The notes beneath the pieces are model-generated. The model did no database searches. It worked only from the letters and a program-made list of their open reading frames with translations, and was not told the DNA's origin. This document shows positions 17,146 to 25,930 of a stretch of 64,000 bases of DNA, in pieces (positions within the stretch are counted from its first letter, which is position 1; every line of letters starts with the position of its first letter). The stretch covers positions 36,012 through 100,011 of the forward strand of contig JAIEMG010000045.1 in assembly GCA_019752375.1 (NCBI GenBank), written 5' to 3'. The DNA comes from Gemmataceae bacterium (GTDB lineage Bacteria; Planctomycetota; Planctomycetia; Gemmatales; Gemmataceae). The translations under genes and the position numbers were made by a program.

Positions 17146-17454
17146 TTAATCCGCCAGCAGGTCCACGAACTCTTTGAGATTCCGAATCCCGCCTGCCCGC
17201 GCCGCCAAGTCCTTGATCCCACGCAGTAGCTCCACAGGGTCGCCGTTGACCGACCGCCCTGCCGCCATGACCTTCTCCCGCTTCTGCTTCCGCTTCTTCG
17301 CCTTGCCCTGCGCTTTGACCCCGTAGACGAGCGTGGTGGACACCTTGATGCCCTTCTCGGCCAAGAGCTTGACGATTTCGCTGGACTTCGCCTTGGGGTT
17401 GGCGGCGATCATGTCGCGGATTGCTTGTGACTTGTTGGTTTTCTTTCGCGCCAT
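17146..17454 (-). CDS. basic small protein, possible nucleoid- or DNA-binding
   Basis: 102 residues. The first half has an HTH-like pattern (SQAIRDMIAANPKAKSSEIVKLLAEKGIKVS), followed by a strongly basic KAKKRKQKREK stretch and a helical C-terminus. GGAG lies 9 bases ahead of the ATG. From memory, proteins of this type are common and multi-copy in planctomycetes. DNA binding is inferred from charge and the HTH-like segment. Confidence 0.65.
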   Translation of the reverse strand: MARKKTNKSQAIRDMIAANPKAKSSEIVKLLAEKGIKVSTTLVYGVKAQGKAKKRKQKREKVMAAGRSVNGDPVELLRGIKDLAARAGGIRNLKEFVDLLAD

Positions 17455-18426
17455 TGTCGTGTCTCCAGCAGGTGATGGTTGCCGTCAATGGTACACGGGC
17501 CAGCACAGGTTTCAAGCGAGCAAACAAATAGTTGAAAGAAAGCGAACAATTCTTCGATGAGAATGATAAATAGTTACTCTGTTAGAGAAATAGGTCGGAA
17601 GCCTAGATGCCGTGGCGATGTTCACAGGTCGCCACGGTGTCGAATCCTTCCGCAGACGGTTCAACGGCTGATATACCGTGCCATATGCTGTGAAAAGCGG
17701 CGAAAGTATCAGCGAACAAAGTGGCTTCCGCCTTTGACTGGCGCGGGTTGTGGTGCTACCCCTTACCGTGTCGGGAGCGTTGATCGAAGATCAGCCAGGT
17801 GCGGCTTGAAATCTCCCTGCATTGATGATTGTGGGTGAGTAGACAGAAAGTTGGAACCGTAAAATCGGCCTCACCTGCCCGAAGTCAAGGGGGTAGTCTA
17901 TACAGGGGAAGGCCGTTTCATGTCTAGTTTCCATCCAGTTCACTTCAACCGTACTGCTAACTGTGATCGAATCTCACTCACGGCTCGCTGTTCAGCGTTG
18001 ATCGACCCCGATGACGACTGGCTGCAAGTGTGATCGAAGCTCAGTGCTGGCTCGCTGCGCTCGCCTCGGAGCGTGCTGCGCACACTCCGTCACCTAGCTG
18101 TGATTGTGTTCTTGTGGATTGTGAAGCAGAGAAGGTTATTGGCGCAAGAAAAAAGCTGGACGCGGAGCGGCCAGCTTTGATGGGGCGCAGCGAAGCGAAG
18201 CCCCATCCACCAAGCTTACCTCACGCAATGTCTGACGCTGTTGGGCATTTCAGGGGAAGGTAGGTTTATCGGGCCGTCGCGCCTTTCTCACTTGGGCGGT
18301 GATGACGCTGGCCGACACTTCCGCCTCGCTCTCTTTCCCAAATCCAGCCTCAAACTCGTCCCCCGTCTTGACATGCCGCCGCGCACGCTCAGCGTGCTGG
18401 ACTGCGTGTTCGTGCCTGTTTCCGCC
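17455..18426. other. long gene-free stretch with GATCGA-containing repeats and hairpins
   Basis: No credible coding frame is seen on either strand. The sequence TGATCGAA occurs near 17780, 17961 and 18029, each followed by [G/T][A/C]TCA, so the first is a near-perfect dyad (TGATC-GAA-GATCA). The second and third share a longer imperfect repeat ending in GGCTCGCTG. A hairpin (CCGTGGCGA / TCGCCACGG) is at 17610-17637. This may be a cis-acting region (partition, transfer or control) or decayed DNA. Confidence 0.4.
18152..18207 (-). terminator. tandem hairpins, leftward intrinsic terminator
   Basis: Two adjacent perfect 8-bp stems are present: AAAGCTGG/CCAGCTTT (18152-18178) and GATGGGGC/GCCCCATC (18179-18207). 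Read leftward, the first stem is followed by TTTTTTCTT, a good intrinsic terminator. No leftward gene is seen just upstream, so it might end a small RNA. Confidence 0.45.
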
Positions 18427-18441
18427 AACTGCAATTGTACC
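18427..18441 (+). promoter_or_regulatory. shared upstream motif, copy 3 (AACTGCAATTGTACC)
   Basis: Exact consensus copy, ending 37 bases before the start codon of the ArdC-type gene. Confidence 0.7.
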
Positions 18442-18478
18442 TGTCCTGGTTGCCCAACCCCCAACCACAGGTAGCAAC

Positions 18479-19390
18479 ATGGCCAGCCAGAGCGAAATCC
18501 GCGAGCGTGTGACGACCGAAATTATCGAGGCGCTGAAAAAGGGCGTCGTCCCCTGGCGCAAGCCGTGGTCGCCTGCTGGGAACACGGGCTTCCCGAAAAA
18601 CGTCGTAAGCCAAAAGAACTACTCTGGCGTCAATCGGCTGCTGCTCACCTGCGCCGCCATGAAGAAGGGCTACCAGAGCCAGTGGTGGGGTACGTTCCGA
18701 CAGTGGCAGCAGCGAGGCTGTCGGGTGCGCCAAAGGCCGCACGACGTTGATCCTGGGCATTGGGGCAGCCGCATCATCTTTTACCAGAACTTGACCACGA
18801 CCGTTACCAACCAGGACGGCGACGAGGTGGAACGCACCTTCCCGCTGCTCAAGGAATTCTGCGTCTTCAACGCCGAGCAGGTCGATGGAGCCGAGGCGTT
18901 CCACGCCGAAGCCAAGGGTGAAGCATCAGCGACTCCTGACTTCGAGCCAGCAGAGAAGGCCATCGCCGCCACGGGCGCGGACCTTCGGATCATCGCAGGC
19001 GACAAGGCTTGCTACTACCGCCCACCGCTCGACTACATCCAGATACCGCCCAAGGCACAGTTCGAGGAAGGGGCTGGCGGTCTGGCCGAGTGGTACTCCA
19101 CGGCACTGCATGAACTTGCTCACTGGTCCGAGGTCCGACTGAACTGGAAGGGCAGCTATGGCCTGGGGGAACTGCGGGCAGAAATGGCGGCGTGCTTCAT
19201 GTGCGCAGAACTTGCCATCCCAAATCACAACCCGACCGAGAACCACGCCGCCTACCTCGACAACTGGATCAAGACGATCAGCGAGGACTATCGGGCCATC
19301 TTTAAGATTTCCAGCAGCGCCAACGCTGCCGCCGACTACATCCTGGCGTTCAGCCGTGAAGTGAAGGTGGAAGGGGACGAGGCCGCATGA
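18479..19390 (+). CDS. ArdC-type antirestriction protein / zincin-like metallopeptidase
   Basis: 303 residues. The N-terminal 130 match the ArdC single-stranded-DNA-binding domain (EIIEALKKGVVPWRKPW, KNYSGVNRLLL, QWWGTFRQWQQRG). The C-terminus carries a zincin motif HELAHW at 211-216 with a likely third ligand in GELRAEMAA. ArdC proteins protect incoming plasmid DNA from host restriction. The start at 18479 is chosen because the element motif and a short leader lie just upstream and the N-terminal domain begins there; the longer frame from 18299 runs through the motif. First gene of a group running to about 26.7 kb. Confidence 0.8.
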   Translation: MASQSEIRERVTTEIIEALKKGVVPWRKPWSPAGNTGFPKNVVSQKNYSGVNRLLLTCAAMKKGYQSQWWGTFRQWQQRGCRVRQRPHDVDPGHWGSRIIFYQNLTTTVTNQDGDEVERTFPLLKEFCVFNAEQVDGAEAFHAEAKGEASATPDFEPAEKAIAATGADLRIIAGDKACYYRPPLDYIQIPPKAQFEEGAGGLAEWYSTALHELAHWSEVRLNWKGSYGLGELRAEMAACFMCAELAIPNHNPTENHAAYLDNWIKTISEDYRAIFKISSSANAAADYILAFSREVKVEGDEAA

Positions 19391-19405
19391 TGCGGGCAAT
19401 CGCTT

Positions 19406-19420
19406 AACTGCCATTGTACC
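19406..19420 (+). promoter_or_regulatory. shared upstream motif, copy 4 (AACTGCCATTGTACC)
   Basis: Consensus copy with C at the variable position. It begins 16 bases after the ArdC stop and ends 40 bases before the next start at 19461. Confidence 0.7.
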
Positions 19421-19460
19421 TACCAGAGCAGAGACCCGAAACCAATCAGGAGCAACCGCG

Positions 19461-20045
19461 ATGGGCAACCGAGCCTACGTCATCTTCGAGGACAAAGACA
19501 GCCAGACCTTCTCGCCCGCGATCTACCTGCACTGGAACGGTGGGCCTGAGTCGGTCTACGCCTTCCTCGATGAACTGGACCGACGCGGGGTGCGGGCGGA
19601 TCAGGAGTACGAGGCGGCGCGGTTCTTGCAGATCGTGGGCGAGTATTTCATGCCCGACCAGCTTTCCCTCGGCATCGTGTCGGGGCCGTCGTCCGCTGCC
19701 GACTTGGGCCGTTGGGCCAGAGAGGACAACGGGCTGTATCTGGTCTGCCGTGCGCAACCTCGTCGCGTGCGTCGGCTCTGGTGGGATTGGAAAACGGACG
19801 TACTGACCGAATGGACCAGCCGCAAGGTCAACGCGGAGCGGAAAGCAGCCTACCAGACCATCGCGGACGCCAGCCAGTCTTACGGGAAGATCGGCCCGCA
19901 ACTCCAGATGTGCGCCAAGCTGCTTACCGCCCTGAACAACCAGAACGGCCCGCCCTTGGCTGACCTGCTGGCCGCGCTGCGACAAGGCGATGAATCAGCC
20001 CGCGACCCCGCGATTGACGCGCTGCTGGAAATGGTGGCCGCATGA
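19461..20045 (+). CDS. hypothetical mobile-element protein
   Basis: 194 residues. The N-terminal NRAYVIFEDKDSQTFSPAIY and WNGGPESVYAFLDEL segments are reminiscent of plasmid-borne accessory proteins near ArdC genes. The rest is helical, with tryptophans in the middle (RLWWDWKTDVLTEW). AGGAG lies about 9 bases before the ATG. No named family is recognised. It has its own copy of the shared upstream motif. Confidence 0.6.
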   Translation: MGNRAYVIFEDKDSQTFSPAIYLHWNGGPESVYAFLDELDRRGVRADQEYEAARFLQIVGEYFMPDQLSLGIVSGPSSAADLGRWAREDNGLYLVCRAQPRRVRRLWWDWKTDVLTEWTSRKVNAERKAAYQTIADASQSYGKIGPQLQMCAKLLTALNNQNGPPLADLLAALRQGDESARDPAIDALLEMVAA

Positions 20046-20057
20046 GGCGGCCCGTTC

Positions 20058-20072
20058 AACTGCCATTGTACC
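20058..20072 (+). promoter_or_regulatory. shared upstream motif, copy 5 (AACTGCCATTGTACC)
   Basis: Consensus copy ending 38 bases before the start at 20111. Copies 4 and 5 also share a downstream C[T/C]ACCAG[A/G]GCAGAG stretch. Confidence 0.7.
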
Positions 20073-20110
20073 CACCAGGGCAGAGCAACACGGCCTGGGA
20101 GGGATCAGCG

Positions 20111-20344
20111 ATGTACTTCGACCGCTTCGACGTGGCGGAAGCCTACTACCTGTTCTTCTGCCACTACCACGAAGGCCAAGCCAGCGACAAGTATCGGCGG
20201 CTGTCGAGGATGACCCGCTACTTCAAGCCCAGCCCGATGCTGTCGGTCGAATCCCTGACCGAGAACGGGCGGGAAATCTACGAGGCGCTGGTCCAGAAGG
20301 AAGAGTCCGTGCTGCACCGAACCACGAACAGGAGCGAGCCATGA
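20111..20344 (+). CDS. small hypothetical protein
   Basis: 77 residues, aromatic-rich at the N-terminus (YFDRFDVAEAYYLFFCHYHEG), then basic. GGGAGGG lies just upstream of the ATG at 20111, which is preferred over the in-frame ATG at 20042 because that one precedes the motif. It overlaps the next start by ATGA. No family is recognised, but the YYLFFCHYHEGQ segment resembles short proteins common in plasmid accessory regions. Confidence 0.6.
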   Translation: MYFDRFDVAEAYYLFFCHYHEGQASDKYRRLSRMTRYFKPSPMLSVESLTENGREIYEALVQKEESVLHRTTNRSEP

Positions 20345-20619
20345 AGAGTCGAAGCGTCCTACTGGCGGAAGATGATCTGGAAGTCGGCCAGCACATCTGC
20401 GTCTACGGCCTGAAGCGGTCCCCGCACGAGGGCGCGCCGATCATGGGCCAGGCGTTGGAAGTGAAGGCCATTTGCCTGCCGTACTTCGTGGGGCAACTCC
20501 TCTCCGACCCCGCCAAACCGACCCTGACCCTGGACTGCCGCTTCCTGCGGCTGATGAGGGTGACGCAGGAATTCGTCGCGGCGCAGGAGGCAGGGGCGGC
20601 TCCGATGCCGCACCCGTAA
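20341..20619 (+). CDS. small hypothetical protein coupled to upstream gene
   Basis: 92 residues; the ATG overlaps the previous stop (ATGA), so it is translated by coupling. Composition is mixed alpha/beta with no metal or membrane motif. No family is recognised. It ends about 20 bases before the next copy of the shared motif. Confidence 0.55.
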   Translation: MKSRSVLLAEDDLEVGQHICVYGLKRSPHEGAPIMGQALEVKAICLPYFVGQLLSDPAKPTLTLDCRFLRLMRVTQEFVAAQEAGAAPMPHP

Positions 20620-20638
20620 CTGCTGGCCTTGCAACTTC

Positions 20639-20653
20639 GGCTGCAATTGTACC
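20639..20653 (+). promoter_or_regulatory. shared upstream motif, copy 6 (GGCTGCAATTGTACC)
   Basis: Differs from the consensus only in the first two bases. It ends 36 bases before the ATG at 20690, which supports that start for the RuvB-like gene. Confidence 0.65.
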
Positions 20654-20689
20654 AATGGAGGCGCGTGGATCATGCCAGAAGGGGAAGTC

Positions 20690-21643
20690 ATGGCCGAACA
20701 TCATGAAATCAACGCCGTTGCACCGTCCAGCCTGAAACACATCGTCGGCCAGGCGTCCGTGAAGGCCCAGGTGGAAGTCGCCCTGGACGCCGCCCACCAG
20801 GACGCCAAGAAGTTCGATTCGGCCTTGCTGGTCGGCGGTCCTGGGCTGGGCAAGAGCGCGATGGCCAAAGTCATCGCGGACGAAATGGCGACGGGATACC
20901 ACGAAGTCATCGGGCAAAGCATCAAGTTCAGCAGCGATCTGAACGCGCTGCTCCTGGGTGCCAAGGACCGCGACGTGTGCCACATTGACGAGTGCCACGA
21001 AATGCCGAAGCAACTGCAAACGGCGCTCTACCTGGCACTCGATCAGCGGAAGCTGTTCGTGCCTGGTCCGAAGGGCAAGCCGCAGAGCATACCGATTGCC
21101 GACTTCAGCTTGTTGCTCAGCACGACGGACGAATACTGCTTGCTCCAGCCGCTCAGGGACCGCATGAAGCTCGTCCTCCGCTTCGACTTCTACACGGACG
21201 AAGAACTGACCACGGTGTTGCACCAGCGAAGTCAGGCGCTCGGCTGGGCAGTCGAAGCCGAAGTGCAGCCGCTTATTGCACAGCGGGCACGGGGAACGCC
21301 ACGACTGGCGCTGCGACTTCTCCAGTCGTGTCGTCGTGTCTGTCGCGCTGAAGGCAGCAAGACCATCAGGCTTGAACATTTGGAAAAAGCCTGCGGCCTG
21401 GAAACCATCGACGCCCTCGGCCTGGGGCCAACTGAGCAGCAGTACCTTCGTATCCTCGGTGAAGGGCCGACCCGCCTGAACGTCATCGCGTCGATGATGG
21501 GCCTGCCAGCGAGGACGGTCAGCCAGGTCACGGAGCCGTTCCTGATTCGGGTCGGGCTGCTGGTGAAGGACGATCAGGGCAAGCGCTGCCTGACCGCCAA
21601 GGGTCGGGATCACCTGTCAAAGAGCGGTCCACAACGCGACTAA
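20690..21643 (+). CDS. RuvB-like AAA+ ATPase
   Basis: 317 residues resembling the Holliday-junction branch-migration motor RuvB. Walker A is GGPGLGKS at 49-56, Walker B is HIDE at 98-101, and a winged-helix C-terminus (RLNVIASMMGLPARTVSQVTEPFLI) occupies the last 80 residues. The start at 20690 is chosen from AAGGGGAAG just upstream. No RuvA or RuvC gene is nearby, so this is an element-borne copy that could act in recombination or replication restart of the element, or as a more general DNA-translocating ATPase. Confidence 0.75.
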   Translation: MAEHHEINAVAPSSLKHIVGQASVKAQVEVALDAAHQDAKKFDSALLVGGPGLGKSAMAKVIADEMATGYHEVIGQSIKFSSDLNALLLGAKDRDVCHIDECHEMPKQLQTALYLALDQRKLFVPGPKGKPQSIPIADFSLLLSTTDEYCLLQPLRDRMKLVLRFDFYTDEELTTVLHQRSQALGWAVEAEVQPLIAQRARGTPRLALRLLQSCRRVCRAEGSKTIRLEHLEKACGLETIDALGLGPTEQQYLRILGEGPTRLNVIASMMGLPARTVSQVTEPFLIRVGLLVKDDQGKRCLTAKGRDHLSKSGPQRD

Positions 21644-21664
21644 TTCTTGTCGAGGGTTTGTCCG

Positions 21665-22135
21665 ATGAGTGACGACATTCCGCTGAAAATGGCGGTGACG
21701 GTGGCGGAAATGGCCCGCATGGTTGGGCTGAGCCGCGCTCGCTTTTACCAGTTGCAGAAGGCGGGCGTCTTCCCGCCGCCCCAGGTGAACCCGTCCACGA
21801 TGCGCCCATTTTACGACCAGGAAGCGCAAAAAGTCTGTCTGGAAGTGCGGCGAAAAAACTGCGGCGTCAACGGCCAGGTCGTCCTTTTCTATGCCCGCCG
21901 TCAGGTGATCGCGCCGAGCAAGGCCCGACCGAAGAAGGCCGAGCCGAAGAAGCATCCACAGGCCGAACTGGTTGAGGCATTGAAGGCGCTGGGCCTGACC
22001 GCCACCGCCGCCGAGGTGGGCGAAGCTGTGGCCGATTTGTTCGGGGGCCGAACAGATGGCAAGGACGAAGGCGAGGTGATCCGCGCCGTCTTCCTGCATC
22101 TGAAGCGCCGCAACCAGGCGGATAGTGTCGGGTGA
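21665..22135 (+). CDS. MerR-like helix-turn-helix protein
   Basis: 156 residues. VTVAEMARMVGLSRARFYQLQKAG (about 11-34) is a MerR/excisionase-type HTH, followed by a PFYDQEAQKV wing. The middle is basic (KARPKKAEPKKH) and the C-terminus helical. It lies 69 bases ahead of the tyrosine recombinase gene, same direction, so an excision or integration control role is plausible. GAGG precedes the ATG. Confidence 0.65.
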   Translation: MSDDIPLKMAVTVAEMARMVGLSRARFYQLQKAGVFPPPQVNPSTMRPFYDQEAQKVCLEVRRKNCGVNGQVVLFYARRQVIAPSKARPKKAEPKKHPQAELVEALKALGLTATAAEVGEAVADLFGGRTDGKDEGEVIRAVFLHLKRRNQADSVG

Positions 22136-22204
22136 TAATAGGCATTATCCGCCGAGTAAGCCCCTTTCGCTGTTCACTTTCCGTCTACTTTCTGTGGGTA
22201 AGCC

Positions 22205-23116
22205 ATGAAGAATTCGGGCGATAAGGTTTTCCAGGGCATCCCTGTCGGAGAGCGGGAGCCGTCCTTGTTCGCTGACTTCCTTTCGGCGCACGACTTCGCG
22301 CCGCCCACCCGCAAGGCGCTGAGGAGCGACCTGCGGAAGTTCGCCAAGTGGTTCAGCGCCGCCAACAAGGAACTGTTCAGGGTCGAGCGGGTCACGTTGC
22401 GGGACGTGGCCGATTTTCGGGATCACCTGCGCCGCGACCAAGGCCAGGCCGTCGCCAGCGTGAATCGCGCTCTGGTCAGCCTGCGGCGTTTCTTCGGCTG
22501 GCTTGCCGATCAGGGCCACGTCGCCGCCAACCCCGCCGACGCCGTGAAGGAGCTTCGCCGCGTTCCACTTGCCCCAAAAGGGATGGAACGGTCCCAGGTT
22601 CGCCGTCTGCTGCGAGAACTGGAACTGCGGCAGGACGTGCGGGCGAACGCCATCTTCCATGTGCTGCTCTACACGGGATGCCGCGTCAGCGATCTGGTAA
22701 ACTTGGAGCTTGCAGACCTGCTCCTGGCCGAGCGGAGCGCCACTGTGGTCTTCAGATTCGGGAAGGGGAACAAACAGCGGTCGGTGCCACTGCCGCTGCC
22801 TGCTCGACGCGCCCTGCAAGCCTACCTGGACACTCGCCCGCCACTGGAGAGCAAGAGGGTCTTTGTCGGAGAAAGGGGCGCACTGACTGACCGTGGCGTG
22901 CGGGCGCTTTGCGATAAATATGCTGCGATCCTGGGGATCAAGTTGTATCCCCACCTGCTTCGGCACACGATGGCGCACCAGTACCTTGCGGATAACGGCA
23001 ACGATCTGGTGGGCCTGGCGCAAGTCCTGGGGCATGAGAACTTGAACACGACGGCACGCTATACCAGAAGAACCAGCGAGCAGTTGGCTGAGTCCATCGG
23101 TAAAGTGAACTACTGA
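22205..23116 (+). CDS. tyrosine recombinase / integrase
   Basis: 303 residues with both domains of XerC/D-type site-specific recombinases. The N-terminal SAM-like domain (about 18-110) binds core DNA. The catalytic residues are R160 (TGCRVSDL), K187 (GKGNK), H250 and R253 (HLLRH), H277 (LGHENL) and Y286 (ARYTRR). All are present, so it should be active. It probably moves or resolves this element. It follows an HTH gene and precedes a run of MTEAEWL genes. No adjacent att site was recognised. Confidence 0.9.
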   Translation: MKNSGDKVFQGIPVGEREPSLFADFLSAHDFAPPTRKALRSDLRKFAKWFSAANKELFRVERVTLRDVADFRDHLRRDQGQAVASVNRALVSLRRFFGWLADQGHVAANPADAVKELRRVPLAPKGMERSQVRRLLRELELRQDVRANAIFHVLLYTGCRVSDLVNLELADLLLAERSATVVFRFGKGNKQRSVPLPLPARRALQAYLDTRPPLESKRVFVGERGALTDRGVRALCDKYAAILGIKLYPHLLRHTMAHQYLADNGNDLVGLAQVLGHENLNTTARYTRRTSEQLAESIGKVNY

Positions 23117-23128
23117 CGGAAGTGGGCC

Positions 23129-23995
23129 ATGACTGAGGCCGAGTGGCTAACGTGCGACGATCCGACGCCGATGCTGGAGGTCGTGCGGAGTAACCCCAGG
23201 CAGCGCAGGCCACGATTGTTTTGCTGCGCGTGCATTCGACACACGCCACTTGGGGATGGCCGAAAAGTATGGGACTTGCTCACGGACCCGCGCAGCCGAC
23301 GCGCCGTTGAGCTAGCGGAACTCTATGCAGACGACCTTGCGACCGAGGACGAAATGGACGCCGCCCGACACCTCGCTCACCGACTTGCCGACGAACTTCG
23401 GGACGTGGCCCTTCACGCCGCCGCATCGCCTGGACGAACCGACGTTGCCTTCACCGCGTTCAGTATCCGCAATGCCGTGGTTACGGTGGTGAATCGTGGG
23501 GCACCGACCACAAAGTACGACGATGGGTATGCAGCACAGCGGAAGATTTGCGAGTTCTTTCGGGACGTATACGGCCCCTTGCCATTCCGCTCTCTTCCAT
23601 TCGATTTCGGGTGGGCTTCTTCGACGGTCATGAGCCTTGCCGAAGGGATTTACCAGGAACGAGCCTTCGACCGTTTGCCCATCCTGGCTGACGCGCTGGA
23701 GGACGTGGGTTGTTCCAACCAGGAACTCTTGGCGCACTGTCGGGGGCCTGGAGAGCATGTTCGTGGTTGCTGGTTACTTGACCTGGTGCTGGGGAGGGAA
23801 CTACAACCGCACGATCTGCAAATCGACCTCGTTCGCCTGGCTGACGGCAGGCGATTGATGCGGGCGGTCCACTGCCCCACGGGAATCTTCACGGAGGGTA
23901 TTCGCACCCACGAAGAACGGCTCTGGTTCTTGAAGGAGCGGCTGATAAAAGACCTTGCTCGAAAGGTCTGGTCCGAAATGCGCGGAGCAGGGTAG
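23129..23995 (+). CDS. MTEAEWL-family protein with C-terminal extension
   Basis: 288 residues; unknown function. It starts with the family's N-terminal signature (MTEAEWLTCDDPTPMLEVV) and carries the C-terminal signature ERAFDRLPILADALEDVGC, then HCRGPGEHVRGCW, at about 175-222. The N-terminal signature is weakened: the usual [12 protein letters not shown] segment reads RPRLFCCACIRH. About 65 further residues follow the end of shorter members, an unrecognised extension. First of three tandem members and only 12 bases after the integrase stop. Confidence 0.65.
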   Translation: MTEAEWLTCDDPTPMLEVVRSNPRQRRPRLFCCACIRHTPLGDGRKVWDLLTDPRSRRAVELAELYADDLATEDEMDAARHLAHRLADELRDVALHAAASPGRTDVAFTAFSIRNAVVTVVNRGAPTTKYDDGYAAQRKICEFFRDVYGPLPFRSLPFDFGWASSTVMSLAEGIYQERAFDRLPILADALEDVGCSNQELLAHCRGPGEHVRGCWLLDLVLGRELQPHDLQIDLVRLADGRRLMRAVHCPTGIFTEGIRTHEERLWFLKERLIKDLARKVWSEMRGAG

Positions 23996-24027
23996 GTCAC
24001 TGCTCAGAACCTCAATGGAGTACGCCC

Positions 24028-24681
24028 ATGACCGAGGAAAAGTGGCTGGCATCCAACGATCCAGAGCAGATGCTTTGCTACTTCCGCGTGAAAGACCGTC
24101 GCCCAAGCCGAAAGCTGCGGCTCTACGCTGTCGCGTGTTGTTGCTACATCTGGCAATTAGTTCCCGACATGCGAAGCCGAGCCGTGGTCGAAGTTGCAGA
24201 GCGATACGCGGACGGGCTGGCGACTGATGAAGAACTACGAAGGGCCGCCGAAGCCGCCGAGGTTGTCCACAGGCAGGCATTTGAGGCCAAAGGAAAAGTA
24301 GGCTCCACGGCAGAGTGGTGTGTCGTTTTCAGCGGGGCTGAATCGCCCTTTCACGCCGCAAGGACGGTGAACTGGATGGCAGCGCACGCTGCTTTTCATC
24401 ACTCGAATAAGACAGACGAGATACCCAGGATCGCCTTGCTTCAGGACATTTTCAGCTATGCCTTTCACCCCATCGACGTTGTTGCCGCCTGCCGCACTAG
24501 CAGTGTTGTCGGGTTGGCCCAATCCATCTACCAGGAGCGGGCCTTCGACCGTCTGCCGATTCTGGCCGACGCACTGGAAGACGCGGGTTGTACCAACCAG
24601 GCAATGCTGGCGCATTGTCGCGGTCCTGGCCTCCACGTTCGCGGCTGCTGGGTTGTAGACCTACTGCTGAAGAAGGAGTAG
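24028..24681 (+). CDS. MTEAEWL-family protein
   Basis: 217 residues. N-terminal block MTEEKWLASNDPEQMLCYF with SRKLRLYAVACCCYIW; a variable middle; and the C-terminal block ERAFDRLPILADALEDAGC, HCRGPGLHVRGCWVVDLLL. The two conserved ends and variable alanine-rich middle are the family's layout throughout this window. Six bases upstream is a weak GGAG site. Catalytic residues cannot be inferred; the invariant Cys and His residues (CCR, GC, HCR, GCW) could coordinate metal. Confidence 0.7.
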   Translation: MTEEKWLASNDPEQMLCYFRVKDRRPSRKLRLYAVACCCYIWQLVPDMRSRAVVEVAERYADGLATDEELRRAAEAAEVVHRQAFEAKGKVGSTAEWCVVFSGAESPFHAARTVNWMAAHAAFHHSNKTDEIPRIALLQDIFSYAFHPIDVVAACRTSSVVGLAQSIYQERAFDRLPILADALEDAGCTNQAMLAHCRGPGLHVRGCWVVDLLLKKE

Positions 24682-24684
24682 GCA

Positions 24685-25368
24685 ATGACGGAGCGGGGGT
24701 GGCTGGACTGCGATGACCCACAGAAGATGCTGGACTTCTTGCGTGGAAAGACAAGCGACCGAAAATTGCGGCTGTTCGCGGTCGGCTGCTATCGTCACAT
24801 CCTTCACCTCATCAGCGATCAGCGGAGCATTCATGCCGTTCTAGTGGCTGAGCGCTTTGTCGAAGGAGCAGCTTCACTCGAAGAACTGCGTGATGCAACA
24901 AGGGAAGCTCGGCAAGCCTACGATGAAGGGGTTCCCCGTGAGGGCGGCACTTACCACACAAACGCGGCCCTTGGAGCTACCTACTTCGCATCTGAAGCGC
25001 GCCACGCGGCTGAGTTTGCAGCGGCCTACGCAGCGTATGCCGTTGGCGATGACGCCGTAGGGAACATTACCGCCTGCCCCGAAGCGTACCACAGGCAAAG
25101 CGGGGGACAGGCCAGGGAGCGACAGTATCAAGTTGGTCTGCTGCGGCACATCATCGGTGATCCCTTCCAGCCCTATCCCGCGCCTGCTTCCTGGCCGTCA
25201 GCGGTGATCCAGCTTGCGGATGCCTTCGCCAACGGCCAGGACTGCGGATTCGCACTGCATGACGCCCTGCTGGACGCTGGCCACCCCGATCTGGCCGACC
25301 ACTTCCGCCAGGAGCAGGCCCACCCCAAGGGCTGCTGGGTTCTCGATCTGATCCTCGGCAAGTCCTGA
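24685..25368 (+). CDS. MTEAEWL-family protein, alternative C-terminal subtype
   Basis: 227 residues. It shares the N-terminal signature (MTERGWLDCDDPQKMLDFL, DRKLRLFAVGCYRHI) but ends in a different block: GFALHDALLDAGHPDLADHF and HPKGCWVLDLILGKS. The same ending is seen in the 34291 gene, so the family has at least two C-terminal subtypes. AAGGAG lies just before the ATG, overlapping the previous stop. Function unknown. Confidence 0.7.
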   Translation: MTERGWLDCDDPQKMLDFLRGKTSDRKLRLFAVGCYRHILHLISDQRSIHAVLVAERFVEGAASLEELRDATREARQAYDEGVPREGGTYHTNAALGATYFASEARHAAEFAAAYAAYAVGDDAVGNITACPEAYHRQSGGQARERQYQVGLLRHIIGDPFQPYPAPASWPSAVIQLADAFANGQDCGFALHDALLDAGHPDLADHFRQEQAHPKGCWVLDLILGKS

Positions 25369-25394
25369 TCGCTACCGCTCCTTCAACTCAGCGC

Positions 25395-25409
25395 AACTGC
25401 AATTGTACC
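25395..25409 (+). promoter_or_regulatory. shared upstream motif, copy 7 (AACTGCAATTGTACC)
   Basis: Exact consensus copy ending 41 bases before the start at 25451, just after the MTEAEWL triplet ends. Confidence 0.7.
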
Positions 25410-25450
25410 CATCAGGGCGTGGTCAACGTCACCTTTCAAGGAGACTTCCC

Positions 25451-25705
25451 ATGTCCGACGAAACTGAAGGTCTGCGCCGCCAGCGCCTTGCCGAAATTAA
25501 CGCCGAGCCAGGCAGCCGTGAAGCTCTCGAAGCCCAATACGGCCAGGTCTGGACCACCCAGGAGCTTGCCCAGGACTTCGAGGTGATCGGCTTCATGGCA
25601 CCCTACGTCGTCGTTCGCCGCAAGGCCGACGGCGTGAAGGGCAGCCTGGAGTTCCAGCATCAACCTCGGCTGTACTTCAACTTCGCCCCGCACACGGAGG
25701 GATGA
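25451..25705 (+). CDS. small hypothetical element protein
   Basis: 84 residues. The N-terminal half is helical and charged, the C-terminal half beta-rich (EVIGFMAPYVVVRRKADGVKGSLEF). AAGGAG lies 8 bases before the ATG. First of four tightly packed short genes after the shared motif. No family is recognised; the pattern resembles small proteins of planctomycete plasmid-like elements. Confidence 0.6.
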   Translation: MSDETEGLRRQRLAEINAEPGSREALEAQYGQVWTTQELAQDFEVIGFMAPYVVVRRKADGVKGSLEFQHQPRLYFNFAPHTEG

Positions 25706-25708
25706 CCG

Positions 25709-25930
25709 ATGATCGTCCGCAAGATCACCACGGGGTTCGTGGTGCAGGAGTTCGACGCCGAGACGGGCCGCTGCGTATCGCAGGAGTTCGTCGCTGGCGA
25801 GCACGTCGATTGGGAAGACCGTCAGGGCAACGCCATCAGCGACGGCGACTTCGGCATCGACCTGGAAGGGCTGTATCACCCACTGGAAATGAAGCAGCCA
25901 GAGGAGGCGAACGGTGGAGATTCCGAGTAA
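25709..25930 (+). CDS. small hypothetical element protein
   Basis: 73 residues, acidic, beta-rich. GGAGG lies shortly before the ATG, 3 bases after the upstream stop. The last 17 bases overlap the next gene, so the run 25451-26685 is one translationally coupled operon. No family is recognised. Confidence 0.55.
   Translation: MIVRKITTGFVVQEFDAETGRCVSQEFVAGEHVDWEDRQGNAISDGDFGIDLEGLYHPLEMKQPEEANGGDSE

Noticed and set aside
20690..21643. Chromosomal ruvB
   Set aside because: No ruvA or ruvC beside it and the gene lies among mobile-element genes with the element's motif, so it is called RuvB-like only.
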